DNA of 64,000 nucleotides, taken from the NCBI GenBank assembly GCA_003160215.1, contig PLQW01000154.1:45012-109011 (forward strand), read 5' to 3'. The stretch is from Acidobacteriaceae bacterium (GTDB lineage Bacteria > Acidobacteriota > Terriglobia > Terriglobales > Acidobacteriaceae). Under the pieces are notes generated by a model, which saw only the letters and a program-made list of their open reading frames with translations, had not been told where the DNA came from and ran no database searches. Both the position numbers and the translations under genes were made by a program. Below, in pieces: positions 27,961 to 36,736 of the stretch (within the stretch, counting starts at the first letter, position 1; every line of letters begins with the position of its first letter).

Positions 27961-28090
27961 TAACCACAGAGATACCGAGGCACAGAGAAGGACGAAATCG
28001 ATCACGGATATTCACGGATTCTCGCGGATTTGATTTTGAGGTTCTTGACTGGAACAAAATCCGTGTTCATCCGTGAAAATCCGTGGTCAA
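27961..28090. repeat. Intergenic repeat with accacagag and atccgtg units
   Basis: The text taaccacagagataccgagg and then several copies of 'atccgtg' or its inverse 'cacggat' (cacggatattcacggatt, gttcatccgtgaaaatccgt) form a long imperfect hairpin. It lies between the YhaM-like gene start and the SurA-like gene end and contains no gene. Confidence 0.6.
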
Positions 28091-28134
28091 AACAAGCCGG
28101 TTGCGGCGGCAATAAGAATGCCATGTTCTAATTC

Positions 28135-28158
28135 AAAAAGGCGCACCGCAGCGCGCCT
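28135..28158 (-). terminator. Terminator after the SurA-like gene
   Basis: On the minus strand, AGGCGC, an 8-nt loop and GCGCCT are followed by TTTT, beginning 22 bp after the stop codon. Confidence 0.65.
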
Positions 28159-28180
28159 CCCGGTAACTTAATCGCTGAAA

Positions 28181-29320
28181 CTAAAAGAGTCCCAGCTTCT
28201 TCTTTTTCTTCACCTTCGACGAGCCTTCGGTCGCGGTCGTGGTGTAGATCGGTTTGGTTTCGTTGGGGCTGGCGCCGGTGTCGACGTAGCCGGCCTTGAT
28301 GTCAATGTAGGCATCCTCGCGCAGCTTAGTCAGGTAATCGCGTAACGAGGGCTGCATCTTGGTCATGTAGATCTGTTCTTGAACCCGGTTCTCCACTTCT
28401 TTCAAAGGAGGAACACCGGGGGTCTGGTGTTCGGTGATCTTCAAGATGACCCATCCCTGATTGGTGCGGACAGGCTCGGTGTAGCCACTCGGGTCCATGG
28501 TGAACACCCGTTGCTCGAGCTCTTTGGAGAGGGTACCGCGCTTGAAGTACTCCAGATCGCCGCCCGCGGCGGCAGTCGGACCGTCTGAGTATTGTTTGGC
28601 CAGGTCCTCGAACTTGCCACCCTTCTTCAACAGGTCGTAAACCTTGTCCGCCTTGGCCTTGGCTGCCGCGACCACTTCCGCGCTCGGGGCCACCGGCAGC
28701 ACTTCCTGCCCCTTCTCCGTCTTCACCGCCGGCTCCTTCTGGGTGGAAATCAGGATCTCGCTCATGCGAACTTGTTCAGGGCGCTCCATCTCGGCTTTGT
28801 GCTGGTCGTAGAACTGCTGGATCTCCTGCTGCGACACCGTGATGTGCCCGCCCACTTCCTGGCTAATCACGCGTTGCGAGATAATGCTGTTCTTCATGTT
28901 CTGTTTGAATTCTTCCCAGGAGACGCCCTGCGCCTGGGCCGCCTTCTCCAAGTCTTCCATGGATTCGGCGTGCATCTGTTTGCGCAGCTCGTCGAGCCGC
29001 TTGACCACCTCAGTGTCCGCGGAGATCGCCAACTCCTCGCCTTTTTGCAGCAGCAGTTGCTGGTCAATGAGGTCGCGGAGCAAGTCCTGCTCGCGCTCCT
29101 TGGTGTCGGAGCCCAAACCGGAGGAGTCCGGCTGGCGGGACTCGGCAAGCAATTGTTCGCGGCTGCGGCGCAGATCGGCCCGGGTGACGATGTTGTTGTT
29201 GATCCGGGCGATGATTTCCTCGACGACGGTTTCGTCCTGGCCGGCCGATTGGCTGGATTGGGCAATTACCAGGGGAGCACCCAGGAATATCGCGAACAGA
29301 AGCACAGCAAATTTCTTCAT
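28181..29320 (-). CDS. SurA-like periplasmic peptidyl-prolyl isomerase
   Basis: 379 residues: signal peptide MKKFAVLLFAIFLGAPLVIA, a SurA N-terminal helical chaperone domain at about 30-170 (ARINNNIVTRADL), and one parvulin domain at about 185-320 (RMSEILIST, FEDLAKQYSDGPTAAAGGDL, PVRTNQGWVILKI). A C-terminal tail ends in a run of Lys. SurA assists folding of outer-membrane barrels in the periplasm; only one parvulin domain is present against two in E. coli SurA. It stands alone with its own terminator; the upstream side is free of genes as far as the Mth938 remnant. Confidence 0.9.
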   Translation of the reverse strand: MKKFAVLLFAIFLGAPLVIAQSSQSAGQDETVVEEIIARINNNIVTRADLRRSREQLLAESRQPDSSGLGSDTKEREQDLLRDLIDQQLLLQKGEELAISADTEVVKRLDELRKQMHAESMEDLEKAAQAQGVSWEEFKQNMKNSIISQRVISQEVGGHITVSQQEIQQFYDQHKAEMERPEQVRMSEILISTQKEPAVKTEKGQEVLPVAPSAEVVAAAKAKADKVYDLLKKGGKFEDLAKQYSDGPTAAAGGDLEYFKRGTLSKELEQRVFTMDPSGYTEPVRTNQGWVILKITEHQTPGVPPLKEVENRVQEQIYMTKMQPSLRDYLTKLREDAYIDIKAGYVDTGASPNETKPIYTTTATEGSSKVKKKKKLGLF

Positions 29321-29582
29321 CGAATACCTGATCAGGCGGGCCTATACACGGGAAGTCTCACCTGGGACCAAAATCGCTTACTCGTTGGAGCTATTCTACC
29401 GTGTCTGGCCGTGTCGTGCTGGCCGACAGCGGCAGCGGAGAAATACTGCGCCCCCGGCGGGCTAGAGAGGCTGCTGAAAAAGTCATTTCGAGGTACCGCA
29501 GGGGCTAGCGCTCCAGCGGTTCCAGGATTGGCGTATCCGCTTGCACTACCCAAGGTACAACCACTCTGGAATCGCTCGCAGG

Positions 29583-29708
29583 TCACATGGAGAGAATGTC
29601 ATCAGTGTTGATGATCAATTCAACTTTGCGCCGCTCAGCCCCACGTCTAACCTCATCCATGACTGGCCGTGCTCCGGTACCCGTGCCGACCACCAAGCGA
29701 CGGCATTT
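29583..29708 (-). pseudogene. Broken copy of an Mth938-domain gene
   Basis: The minus strand reads CRRLVVGTGTGARPVMDEV and RRGAERRKVELII, almost the same as residues 58-90 of the intact Mth938 protein at 39703-40050, and the DNA matches closely (for example cgcaaagttgaattgatcat). About 48 bp present in the intact gene are missing between 'atcatc' and 'gacattctccatgtgacctg', and the N-terminal half is absent. At its 5' side it is joined to the 50-bp element at 29710. It is a partial duplicate, not a working gene. Confidence 0.65.
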
Positions 29709-29709
29709 C

Positions 29710-29761
29710 CTCCGATAAGGATACAGCCGGAAAAGGCCCGACCTGTCAGCATCGCATGATG
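29710..29761 (-). repeat. 50-bp conserved intergenic element, copy A
   Basis: Minus strand: catcatgcgatgctgacagg ... ggctgtatccttatcggag. The first and last thirds match the element at 36653-36704. The middle differs, but forms a short GC pairing in both. Confidence 0.5.
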
Positions 29762-29904
29762 GAGGGGGAGAGTTGTCCTGAGGGCACGCCTCCAGAACCT
29801 CAATGAGGTCGTGACAATCGGTTGGACCGGACATCACGTCCACCGCAGGCGCTATTGTGACCCGCCTCACAGCAACGCAATGCTCGCCCGGGCGAGAATG
29901 GGGC

Positions 29905-30843
29905 ATGATCTCCAGCACAGCCGCACGCACCAGACAGGAAATAACGAACTTCGCCGAACTCCGCCGTCGCGCTCAGCCGCTGGGTCCCAAACGTGTTGCG
30001 ATAGTTGCGGCGGACGGCGAGGTTGCCCTGACAGCAGCCGATGGCGCGCTGCATCTTGGGATTGCCATTCCAGTGCTGATTGGCAACGAGCGAAAAATTC
30101 GCGCCAAGGCGGAGGCGCTCGGGCTCTCTGGCTTGATCGCCGGGGCAGAGTTTGTCAGCGCAGAGGATGCTGCAACCGTCGCGATACACATGGCGCGCGA
30201 TGGCCACGTGGACCTCTTGCTGAAAGGGCATCTCCGCACAGATGAACTCTTGCGAGCCGTGCTGGACAAGCAGGCTGGCCTGCGGACGGGACGTCTGTTA
30301 AGCGACGTGCTCCTCTACGAGGACAAGCTCGCGGGTGAGATCAGATTGGTCGGCATCACCGATGGCGGCCTGAATGTCTCGCCCAACCTGGAGCAGAAGA
30401 AGCAAATCGTGCAAAACGCAATCGAGGTCATGCGTTGCCTGGGACTGGCGCGTCCGAAGATCGCCCTCATGAGCGCCACGGAAGCGGTCAGCGAGTCGGT
30501 GCCCTCGAGTATGGACGCCAGGCTGCTTACCGAGATGGGAGAGGCCGGGCAGTTCGGTGACGTCGAGGTCTTCGGCCCGCTTGCCCTCGATTGCGCACTT
30601 TTGGAGTCTGCGGCGCAGGCGAAGGGCATCGCGCATCCAGTGGCAGGTCATGCCGACTGCATGGTGGTCCCGAACATCGAGGCGGGCAACCTTCTTGGAA
30701 AATCCGTGAAGTATTTGGGCGGCTCGCAGTGCGCGCACGTGGTGGCTGGCGCGAAGGTCCCGATCCTGATTCCATCGCGCGTGGAGAGTGTGGATGACAA
30801 GGTGAACTCCATCGCTCTGGGGGTGATCTTTGCAGGCCGGTGA
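29905..30843 (+). CDS. Phosphate butyryl/acetyltransferase
   Basis: 312 residues from ATG at 29905; an earlier ATG at 29857 adds 16 residues unlike the family. RVAIVAADGEVAL, HLGIAIPVLIGNE, VDLLLKGHLRTDELL, ITDGGLNVSPNLEQK and the end GGSQCAHVVAGAKVPILIPSR are characteristic of Ptb. It exchanges CoA for phosphate on butyryl-CoA or a similar acyl-CoA. The next gene is an acyl kinase overlapping it by 14 bp, so together they make ATP from acyl-CoA, or run the reverse. The exact acyl chain is not determined by sequence. Confidence 0.92.
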   Translation: MISSTAARTRQEITNFAELRRRAQPLGPKRVAIVAADGEVALTAADGALHLGIAIPVLIGNERKIRAKAEALGLSGLIAGAEFVSAEDAATVAIHMARDGHVDLLLKGHLRTDELLRAVLDKQAGLRTGRLLSDVLLYEDKLAGEIRLVGITDGGLNVSPNLEQKKQIVQNAIEVMRCLGLARPKIALMSATEAVSESVPSSMDARLLTEMGEAGQFGDVEVFGPLALDCALLESAAQAKGIAHPVAGHADCMVVPNIEAGNLLGKSVKYLGGSQCAHVVAGAKVPILIPSRVESVDDKVNSIALGVIFAGR

Positions 30844-31936
30844 ATTCAGGATTCTCGCGATTAACCCAGGTTCCACGTCCTCGAAGATGGCTCTGTACGC
30901 TAACGAGCGCCCTGACTTCGTCAAGAACATCCGGCACTCCGATGCCGAGATGGCGCAGTTTCATGGACGCCCGGTTCTCGATCAGCAACAATTTCGCTCC
31001 GCGCAGATCGAAGCTGCACTCAGTGAGGCGGGACACAACGTCCGCGAGCTTGATGCGGTAGTAGGACGGGGCGGCCTTCTGCCCGCATTAGCCAGCGGTA
31101 CCTACGTTGTGAATCAGGAAATGCTCGATGAGTTGCGCCTGGCCAGACGCGGCGAACATGCTGCGAACCTTGGCGCCTTTCTGGCCTACGGCATCGCGCA
31201 AAAGGCCAGCATACAAGCCTACGTCGTCGATCCAGTGAGCGTTGACGAGTGGTCCGAGTGTGCGCGCCTTTCAGGATCGGCGCTGCTGGAGCGCCAGTGT
31301 TTGTCGCACGCCTTGAATTCGAAGGCGGTGGCCAAGCGTTACGCTCGCGAGCGCGGCGAACGGTACGAGTCGCTGCGGCTGATTGTGGCGCACTTGGGCA
31401 GCGGGATTTCGGTTTCCGCACACGAAAACGGCCTCATGGGGGACGTGACCAATTCGAGGGAAGAAGGGGCATTTTCCACGGAGCGAGCCGGCGGAGTTCC
31501 CGCGATGCAGTTGGTCGATCTCTGCTTCAGCGGCAAGTACACACAGAAGCAAGTGGAAGGGCTGCTGTTCCGCGACGGCGGACTGTACTCCTATCTCGGC
31601 ACGAAAGACCTGGTGGAAGTGGAGCGCCGCATTGCGTGCGGCGAGGCAAAGGCCAAGACCGTGTTCGATGCGATGGCCTATCAAATCGCGAAAGAGATCG
31701 GGGCGATGGCGACTGTCCTGCACGGACGCGTGGACGCTGTGCTCTTCACCGGCGGCATGGCGCATTCGCAGCGTTTGGTCTCGACGCTAACCGAGTCCGT
31801 AAGTTGGATCGCTCCTATCACCGTTTATCCGGGCGAGGACGAACTGCAGGCGCTCATGGAAGGCGCATTGCGAGTGCTGCGCCAGGAAGAGCAATCAAAG
31901 ACTCTAGCGCTCGGGTGCAGTGCCGTCGAGATTTAA
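30830..31936 (+). CDS. buk: Butyrate kinase
   Basis: 368 residues. The start is TTG at 30830, with a GGGGGTGA ribosome site, inside the end of the preceding gene; no ATG fits. FRILAINPGSTSSKMALY is the ASKHA phosphate-1 motif, AVVGRGGLLPALASGTY, LIVAHLGSGISVSAHENG and DAVLFTGGMAHSQ complete the family. It phosphorylates butyrate or branched-chain/other short fatty acids with ATP; in the fermentative direction it yields ATP. Translational coupling with the acyltransferase is clear. Its end overlaps the convergent ABM-domain gene by 33 bp. Confidence 0.94.
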   Translation: MQAGEFRILAINPGSTSSKMALYANERPDFVKNIRHSDAEMAQFHGRPVLDQQQFRSAQIEAALSEAGHNVRELDAVVGRGGLLPALASGTYVVNQEMLDELRLARRGEHAANLGAFLAYGIAQKASIQAYVVDPVSVDEWSECARLSGSALLERQCLSHALNSKAVAKRYARERGERYESLRLIVAHLGSGISVSAHENGLMGDVTNSREEGAFSTERAGGVPAMQLVDLCFSGKYTQKQVEGLLFRDGGLYSYLGTKDLVEVERRIACGEAKAKTVFDAMAYQIAKEIGAMATVLHGRVDAVLFTGGMAHSQRLVSTLTESVSWIAPITVYPGEDELQALMEGALRVLRQEEQSKTLALGCSAVEI

Positions 31937-32221
31937 AGCGACGGCCTCAAAGATCCGGATCTTGGGCTTCCCATCGATCACCTTGGAAAGGATCTTCAGC
32001 ACTTGCGCGTAGACGTTGGCGTCGTACGCTTCTGCATTGCTCTTGTTGTCCCACAGGCTCATAGAAATCCGTTCCAGATTGCCGGGATTTGACAACGTAA
32101 TTTCGCCCTTGAAACCCTTCTGCTTGCGAAGCAAAGGAAGGACCTCGTTCTCGAGTGTCTGGGCGAACTCAGCAGCCATGTTGAGCGATTTCACGCGGAA
32201 ATGAGCATTACGTGCGAACAT
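31904..32221 (-). CDS. ABM-domain (antibiotic biosynthesis monooxygenase-like) protein
   Basis: 105 residues from ATG at 32221, with AGGAGG 6 nt upstream (a TTG two codons earlier is less likely). The pattern FRVKSLNMAAEFAQTLENEV, LLRKQKGFKGEITL and SLWDNKSNAEAYDANVYAQV is that of a dimeric alpha-beta barrel ABM domain. Such proteins include quinone or haem monooxygenases, but most small ones have no known reaction. Convergent to buk with overlapping ends. Confidence 0.8.
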   Translation of the reverse strand: MFARNAHFRVKSLNMAAEFAQTLENEVLPLLRKQKGFKGEITLSNPGNLERISMSLWDNKSNAEAYDANVYAQVLKILSKVIDGKPKIRIFEAVALNLDGTAPER

Positions 32222-32752
32222 CTTCAACCTCCTCTTGAGAACAGCGACGGGTGCTGCACGGCCAACTGCAGCGACTGGCTAATCTTTGTGGGCGTTGGCA
32301 TGCCCAGCCGAAGGTGTGACCTTTAGGTCTCACATAATATAGAGATACGACGAAGCTGCAAACCGAGAACAACCTCAGTGGGTCGCCAGTCCTTCAAAAT
32401 GAGCGCCTCGTTCTGCGAGATTCTCGCGGTTTCTGTGCGGGCGGCGGTTGCCGAAAGCACCGGTTCACGATATGCAACGCAACAGTAACGAATGAATACT
32501 GGGCACGGATATAACGTGGGTCACATTGACGTGTGACGGTGGTGGTTGGCCGGGGGACCGGTTACCCAAACCCGAATATCCCGATCTGCCGTGCGGTTGC
32601 ACCAGAGCGCAACCCAGGGGGCTGTCAGCAGTAGACCACTCATAAGTGACGTGTGTCACTGATAACAATCGCCGCGGCATCTGAAATTGAAGGTTCCAGC
32701 GAGAAGACTTTTAGAGGATTTATGCACACCAGGCGAGTATAACTAAGGCCTC
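32222..32752. other. Gene-free gap with two GTCAC palindromes
   Basis: I see no gene here. Two palindromes with the same core lie 108 bp apart: GTCACAttgacgTGTGAC at 32520-32537 and AGTGACgtgtGTCACT at 32645-32660. They have the shape of an operator for a dimeric regulator, but they could be remnants of a repetitive secreted-protein gene, because a GloVer fragment follows directly. Confidence 0.4.
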
Positions 32753-32953
32753 GTGTTCCGGCTGGCAACCAAAGGCTCCGGTTGGGTGCTTTCACCGCGC
32801 TACAGTTTTCAAGCAGGAGATGATGGCGCTTATCCCCAAGCCAGAGTAATCATCGGTCAATCGGGGAATATGTATGGGACGACCTTGGCGGACGGAGGCG
32901 GCAGGCGCATCAGTAGCTGCGGTACTGTCTACGAGCTATCGCCATCCCAATAG
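32753..32953 (+). pseudogene. Fragment of a GloVer-type beta-propeller protein
   Basis: 66 codons reading YSFQAGDDGAYPQARVII, then GQSGNMYGTTLADGGG and CGTVYELSPS. This is a little over one blade of the secreted 'GloVer' tandem-repeat proteins common in Acidobacteriota, which normally contain six or more blades and a signal peptide. An in-frame TAA lies just upstream, and no start or signal is present. It ends 12 bp before the acyl-CoA synthetase start. Confidence 0.6.
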
Positions 32954-32965
32954 GAGCTTGCCAGA

Positions 32966-34672
32966 ATGAACCCATCCCCATCGAATCCAGACCTGAATGC
33001 TTTCCTGAGTGCACGCGATTTTCTCCTGCAACATCGCAACGACTACGAATTCGTTTACCGGAAGTTCCGCTGGCCCCAGCTTACGCAGTTCAACTGGGCG
33101 CTGGATTATTTCGACGGCTATGCCCGCGGCAACCAAAAGACGGCATTGTGGATTGTGGACGAGAATGGCTCGGAGTTGAAACTGAGCTACGACCAAATGT
33201 CGCACCGCTCGAATCAGGTAGCCAACTTCCTTCGCAGAAATGGTGTTCGCCGCGGCGATCGCATCATCGTTATGCTGCCCAACGTAGTGGCGATGTGGGA
33301 GGTCATGCTCGCTTCCATGAAGCTGGGCGCAGTCGTCATTCCGGCGGCGACTCTGCTCACCCCAGACGACCTCAAGGACCGCCTTACCCGAGGACAGGCG
33401 CGCCACGTGATCACCAATGCCGCCTTCACAGGGAGGTTCTCGGAGCTGCCAGGCGATTATTCGCGTATCGTCGCGGACGAGCCCGTCGACGGTTGGGTCT
33501 CATACCCGGACGCCTATCGGGAAGAGGAAACTTACGTACCTGACGCAGCGACAAAGGCGACCGATCCCATGCTGCTGTATTTCACTTCCGGCACCACGGC
33601 CCAGCCGAAACTCGTGTTGCACACCCATCAGAGCTATCCTGTCGGTCACCTTGCCACCATGTATTGGATCGGGTTGCGCCCCGACGACGTCCACCTCAAC
33701 ATCAGCTCTCCGGGTTGGGCCAAGCACGCGTGGAGCAGCTTCTTCGCGCCGTGGAATGCAGGCGCAACCATCTTCGTGCACAACTATGCACGATTCGACG
33801 CTAAGAAAACCCTCGAAGTGGTTTCCCGCTGCGAAGTCACCACGCTGTGCTCACCCCCAACGGTATGGCGTCTGCTGGTGCTCGAGGACCTGGGCGCGTA
33901 TCCCGTTAAGTGCAAGGAACTGGTGGGCGCCGGAGAACCGCTCAATCCGGAAGTCATTGAGAAAGTCCGGCAGGCATGGGGCTTGACCATTCGCGACGGT
34001 TTCGGACAGACCGAGACCGTGCTCGTCATCGGCAACTTTCCCGGACAGAAAGTCAAGCCAGGTTCCGCCGGTGTGGCCGCTCCGGGACACGACATCGTTT
34101 TGCTGGACGCCGGGGGGAACGAATCTACCGATGGCGAGATCGGCATCCGCCTGAATCCCGCGCCCATCAGCTTGATGGCTGGCTACGTGGATGACCCTGC
34201 GCGCACCGCGAGCGTCATGGAGGGAGGGACCTATCACACCGGCGACATCGCCAGCCGCGACGCCGACGGCTACTACACGTACGTCGGGCGTGCCGATGAC
34301 GTGTTCAAGTCCTCGGATTATCGCCTCAGCCCTTTCGAGCTGGAGAGCGCGCTGATTGAGCATCCTGCGATCGCGGAAGCCGCTGTGGTGCCGGCGCCGG
34401 ACGCAATCCGCTGGAATGTTCCCAAGGCATACATCACCCTGAAGCCTGGCGTATATCCGTCAAAAGCGGTGGCGCAAGAGATTTTTGTATTCATTCGCAA
34501 GCGTCTGGGGCCTTACAAACGGATACGCCGGATCGAATTCGCCGAGCTGCCCAAGACAATTTCCGGCAAGATTCGCCGAACCCAACTGCGGTCCGAGGAG
34601 AAGACCGACCGGCCCGTGGAGGCAAGGCGCGAGTTCGAGTATTGGGAAGAAGATTTTCAGGAGTTGAAGTAG
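32966..34672 (+). CDS. AMP-forming acyl-CoA synthetase (medium-chain ACSM type)
   Basis: 568 residues of the ANL superfamily. Motif YFTSGTTAQPKLV binds the phosphates, DGFGQTETVL closes the adenylate pocket, YHTGDIASRDADGYYTYVGR includes the hinge Asp region, and the end PKTISGKIRR carries the catalytic Lys. It activates a carboxylic acid with ATP and CoA; the closest layout is that of medium-chain or benzoate/acetyl-type synthetases, not long-chain ones. Start ATG has AGGAG 13 nt upstream. It has no operon partner. Confidence 0.92.
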   Translation: MNPSPSNPDLNAFLSARDFLLQHRNDYEFVYRKFRWPQLTQFNWALDYFDGYARGNQKTALWIVDENGSELKLSYDQMSHRSNQVANFLRRNGVRRGDRIIVMLPNVVAMWEVMLASMKLGAVVIPAATLLTPDDLKDRLTRGQARHVITNAAFTGRFSELPGDYSRIVADEPVDGWVSYPDAYREEETYVPDAATKATDPMLLYFTSGTTAQPKLVLHTHQSYPVGHLATMYWIGLRPDDVHLNISSPGWAKHAWSSFFAPWNAGATIFVHNYARFDAKKTLEVVSRCEVTTLCSPPTVWRLLVLEDLGAYPVKCKELVGAGEPLNPEVIEKVRQAWGLTIRDGFGQTETVLVIGNFPGQKVKPGSAGVAAPGHDIVLLDAGGNESTDGEIGIRLNPAPISLMAGYVDDPARTASVMEGGTYHTGDIASRDADGYYTYVGRADDVFKSSDYRLSPFELESALIEHPAIAEAAVVPAPDAIRWNVPKAYITLKPGVYPSKAVAQEIFVFIRKRLGPYKRIRRIEFAELPKTISGKIRRTQLRSEEKTDRPVEARREFEYWEEDFQELK

Positions 34673-34800
34673 AAGCCCAGCGCGAGATGCTCCTATCCCC
34701 GGACCGCCATTCACTGACGGTGGTTCGCCGGCGCCGGTCCTACCATGGCGCCGAACCCAATCAGCCAACCTTGAGCCGGCACCACTTGGATCAGCGATCG

Positions 34801-35136
34801 TTAGGACACCGTTGTCTTCTTGCTCTTCTCCGCCCACCTCTGCTTCATCAATTCCGATAAGCGTTTCCGTGCAGCGGGGCTCATGGGCTTACGCTTGGGA
34901 GCCGACTTTCCGTGCCAGGTTGCCCAGCGTTTCTTCATCGCTTCCGAGATGCGCTTGCGCGCGGCTGCGCTCATACCACGACGCTTCTTGCCCGGTGCTG
35001 GTGACGCCTGTTTCGCTTTAGGCGGACGTCCGCGGCGAACTGAAGACGGCGAGGTGAGTCCTTCAAGTGCGGAGATGGCCTGGTCAATTCGATTGCGTTC
35101 GACCTTGAGATTTGAGACTAGGGTTTGGATGTCCAT
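34801..35136 (-). CDS. Small basic protein with AT-hook and two ARKRxSE repeats
   Basis: 111 residues from ATG at 35136 (AAGGA upstream). The N-terminal 30 residues look like a helical coil (IQTLVSNLKVERNRIDQAI). RRGRPPK is an AT-hook. Two similar basic units follow, MSAAARKRISEAMKKRWA and MSPAARKRLSELMKQRWAE, separated by a Lys/Pro-rich linker; they resemble NUMOD3-like DNA-binding repeats. It may be a small nucleoid or DNA-binding protein. No exact family is assigned. Confidence 0.75.
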   Translation of the reverse strand: MDIQTLVSNLKVERNRIDQAISALEGLTSPSSVRRGRPPKAKQASPAPGKKRRGMSAAARKRISEAMKKRWATWHGKSAPKRKPMSPAARKRLSELMKQRWAEKSKKTTVS

Positions 35137-35482
35137 GGAGTCCTTTCGAATGCTTCGCCGAGCATTGTAGCAGTCGGGTCTTAAATCCACACGGAGCTTG
35201 ACTCATCTAGAACGCGGGAGACCTATGGGATTGTTAGGACGGGTCAGCGCGACATCACGGAAGCTGGCGCTGCTGGAACGGGTACTGGAGAGGGTCGAGG
35301 AGGCGGGTGCCCTGGTCTGAAGGCTGTCCCCGCAGCGGCGGCGCTTCGTCAACATCACCTGCGGTGCAGATGACGAAGAGAGAGGTATCCCCGTCAAGCG
35401 CGATGACGGTCTTGTTAAACGCCTGCCCATCAAAGTATTTAGTTTTGCGTGGTACCCTATTGCTTCTTGAGGAGGAGGAGTC

Positions 35483-35917
35483 ATGAAAATCTTAATGGGA
35501 ATTGACGATTCAAATTTCTCAGGGGATGTGTTAAGGGCTATTGTCACGCAGTTTCGGACTGAGCATACCGAGGTCCGGGTCTTGCATGTGTTGCAGCCGA
35601 TTGCGCCGGCTCCCCCGCAAATGGCGTCAGGCTACGCCCCTGAGTTGGAAGACCAGAAAAAGCCAGCCCGTGAGTTGGTCGAGCGAATTGCGAAGGAGCT
35701 GCGTAGTGCAGGATTCAAGGTGGACGCCGCCGTCGAGGTAGGTGACATCAGAGAGAGCATCATCGATTCCGCGGCAGCGTGGCGTGCCGATCTGATCGTC
35801 GTTGGTTCGCATGGGCGGGGAGGCATCCAGCGTTTCTTGCTGGACAGCGTGGCCGAATTTGTCGCTCGCCATGCCAAGTGCTCCGTAGAAATCGTTCGCA
35901 CGCCAGTGAGTAGCTGA
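35483..35917 (+). CDS. Universal stress protein, UspA family
   Basis: 144 residues, one Usp domain. The start MKILMGIDDSNFS holds the nucleotide-contact Asp; the C-terminal ATP motif reads GSHGRGGIQRFLLDSV, where the usual final G-S/T is D-S, so nucleotide binding may be weakened. Strong ribosome site GGAGGAGGAG before ATG. Single gene; the stop lies 12 bp from the end of the convergent membrane-protein gene. The 290 bp upstream show no supported gene. Confidence 0.9.
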   Translation: MKILMGIDDSNFSGDVLRAIVTQFRTEHTEVRVLHVLQPIAPAPPQMASGYAPELEDQKKPARELVERIAKELRSAGFKVDAAVEVGDIRESIIDSAAAWRADLIVVGSHGRGGIQRFLLDSVAEFVARHAKCSVEIVRTPVSS

Positions 35918-35929
35918 CGGACAGGGAGA

Positions 35930-36505
35930 CTACTCAACTTTGCCCTTTTGGACGAGTTCCACGGGCATGTGGCTCAGCTTGGCAAAAACCCGACGCAGTT
36001 GTAGCAGAGGCCACCAATCGTAAAGATAGATCTGCATGGGTCGCCACATGGCGACCCATCCGGCAATCGTTAGGCTCTCCCGCACGACGGCAGCCCAAGT
36101 GCCCGCCTCATGACCTAACAACATTTTGCTGAGGAATAGACACGCAGCCAAGAACAGCAGCCCGATGAAAAGACTGGTGCGTCCCTGTCTTAGGAGGCGC
36201 TTGAACTCCAAGTCAGTGATTGTGGCGCGATGAGCAAAATGGTTGTGGACGGCCGTCCTGATCAGTTCTTTGGGGTCTTCGGCCGGCCACTGCTCCAAGT
36301 GGATACGCAATTTGATCGGAGCGTTAGGAGGGAATTCTTGGGCCCAGCTTACGATAAATTCTTCCGCGTCGTCGTCGAGATCCTTTTCAATGAACGGAGA
36401 AGGGTCCATCGAATTGAAGAGCTGGTTCGTGTCGCGCAGTTTCAGGCTTATGGTGTGCGGGTGCCCCCGCTCCGTCGCGGCAGTGTTAGAGAATGAAAAA
36501 CGCAT
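35930..36505 (-). CDS. Conserved membrane protein of unknown function
   Basis: 191 residues. The first 115 residues are soluble: FSFSNTAATERG, then an acidic DLDDDAEEFIVSWAQEFPPN and an RIHLEQWP strand. Two hydrophobic helices follow, SLFIGLLFLAACLFLSKMLL and a second around ESLTIAGWVAMW, then a short cytoplasmic tail. The text MWRPMQIYLYDWWPLL looks conserved. The function is unknown. Convergent with the UspA gene. Confidence 0.7.
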   Translation of the reverse strand: MRFSFSNTAATERGHPHTISLKLRDTNQLFNSMDPSPFIEKDLDDDAEEFIVSWAQEFPPNAPIKLRIHLEQWPAEDPKELIRTAVHNHFAHRATITDLEFKRLLRQGRTSLFIGLLFLAACLFLSKMLLGHEAGTWAAVVRESLTIAGWVAMWRPMQIYLYDWWPLLQLRRVFAKLSHMPVELVQKGKVE

Positions 36506-36652
36506 ACGAAACTCTCTGCTATCAAGGGCATCTCAGATGAAATGCGCTTGACCAACAATGATGTTGGCATCGGCCGGAAATTCCATGCGAACCGGCTTGA
36601 TCTCGATCATAGTTGGGACTCCGCCCGTGCCTACAGGATAACCCTCACCTTT

Positions 36653-36704
36653 CCATCACGCAGTGCTGCCGGCCAGGCACCGCCTGGTTGTATCCTTATC
36701 GGAG
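36653..36704 (+). repeat. 50-bp conserved intergenic element, copy B
   Basis: catcacgcagtgctgccggc ... ggttgtatccttatcggag, ending 33 bp before the aminotransferase ATG. It contains a perfect hairpin CCAGGCaccGCCTGG. Its outer parts match the minus-strand element at 29710-29761. It may be a leader RNA structure or the end of a mobile repeat. Confidence 0.5.
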
Positions 36705-36736
36705 TACTAATATGCCCAAGGAAGGGAATAAACGTC

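Noticed and set aside
27961-28090. CRISPR-like array from repeated atccgtg units
   Set aside because: Units are too short and irregular, without equal spacers; this is a hairpin repeat.
35191-35482. Short frames before UspA (a 31-codon plus frame at 35224 and a minus frame reading KYFDGQAFNKTVIALDG)
   Set aside because: The minus text looks protein-like but has no start codon and stops within 70 codons; too little to call a gene.
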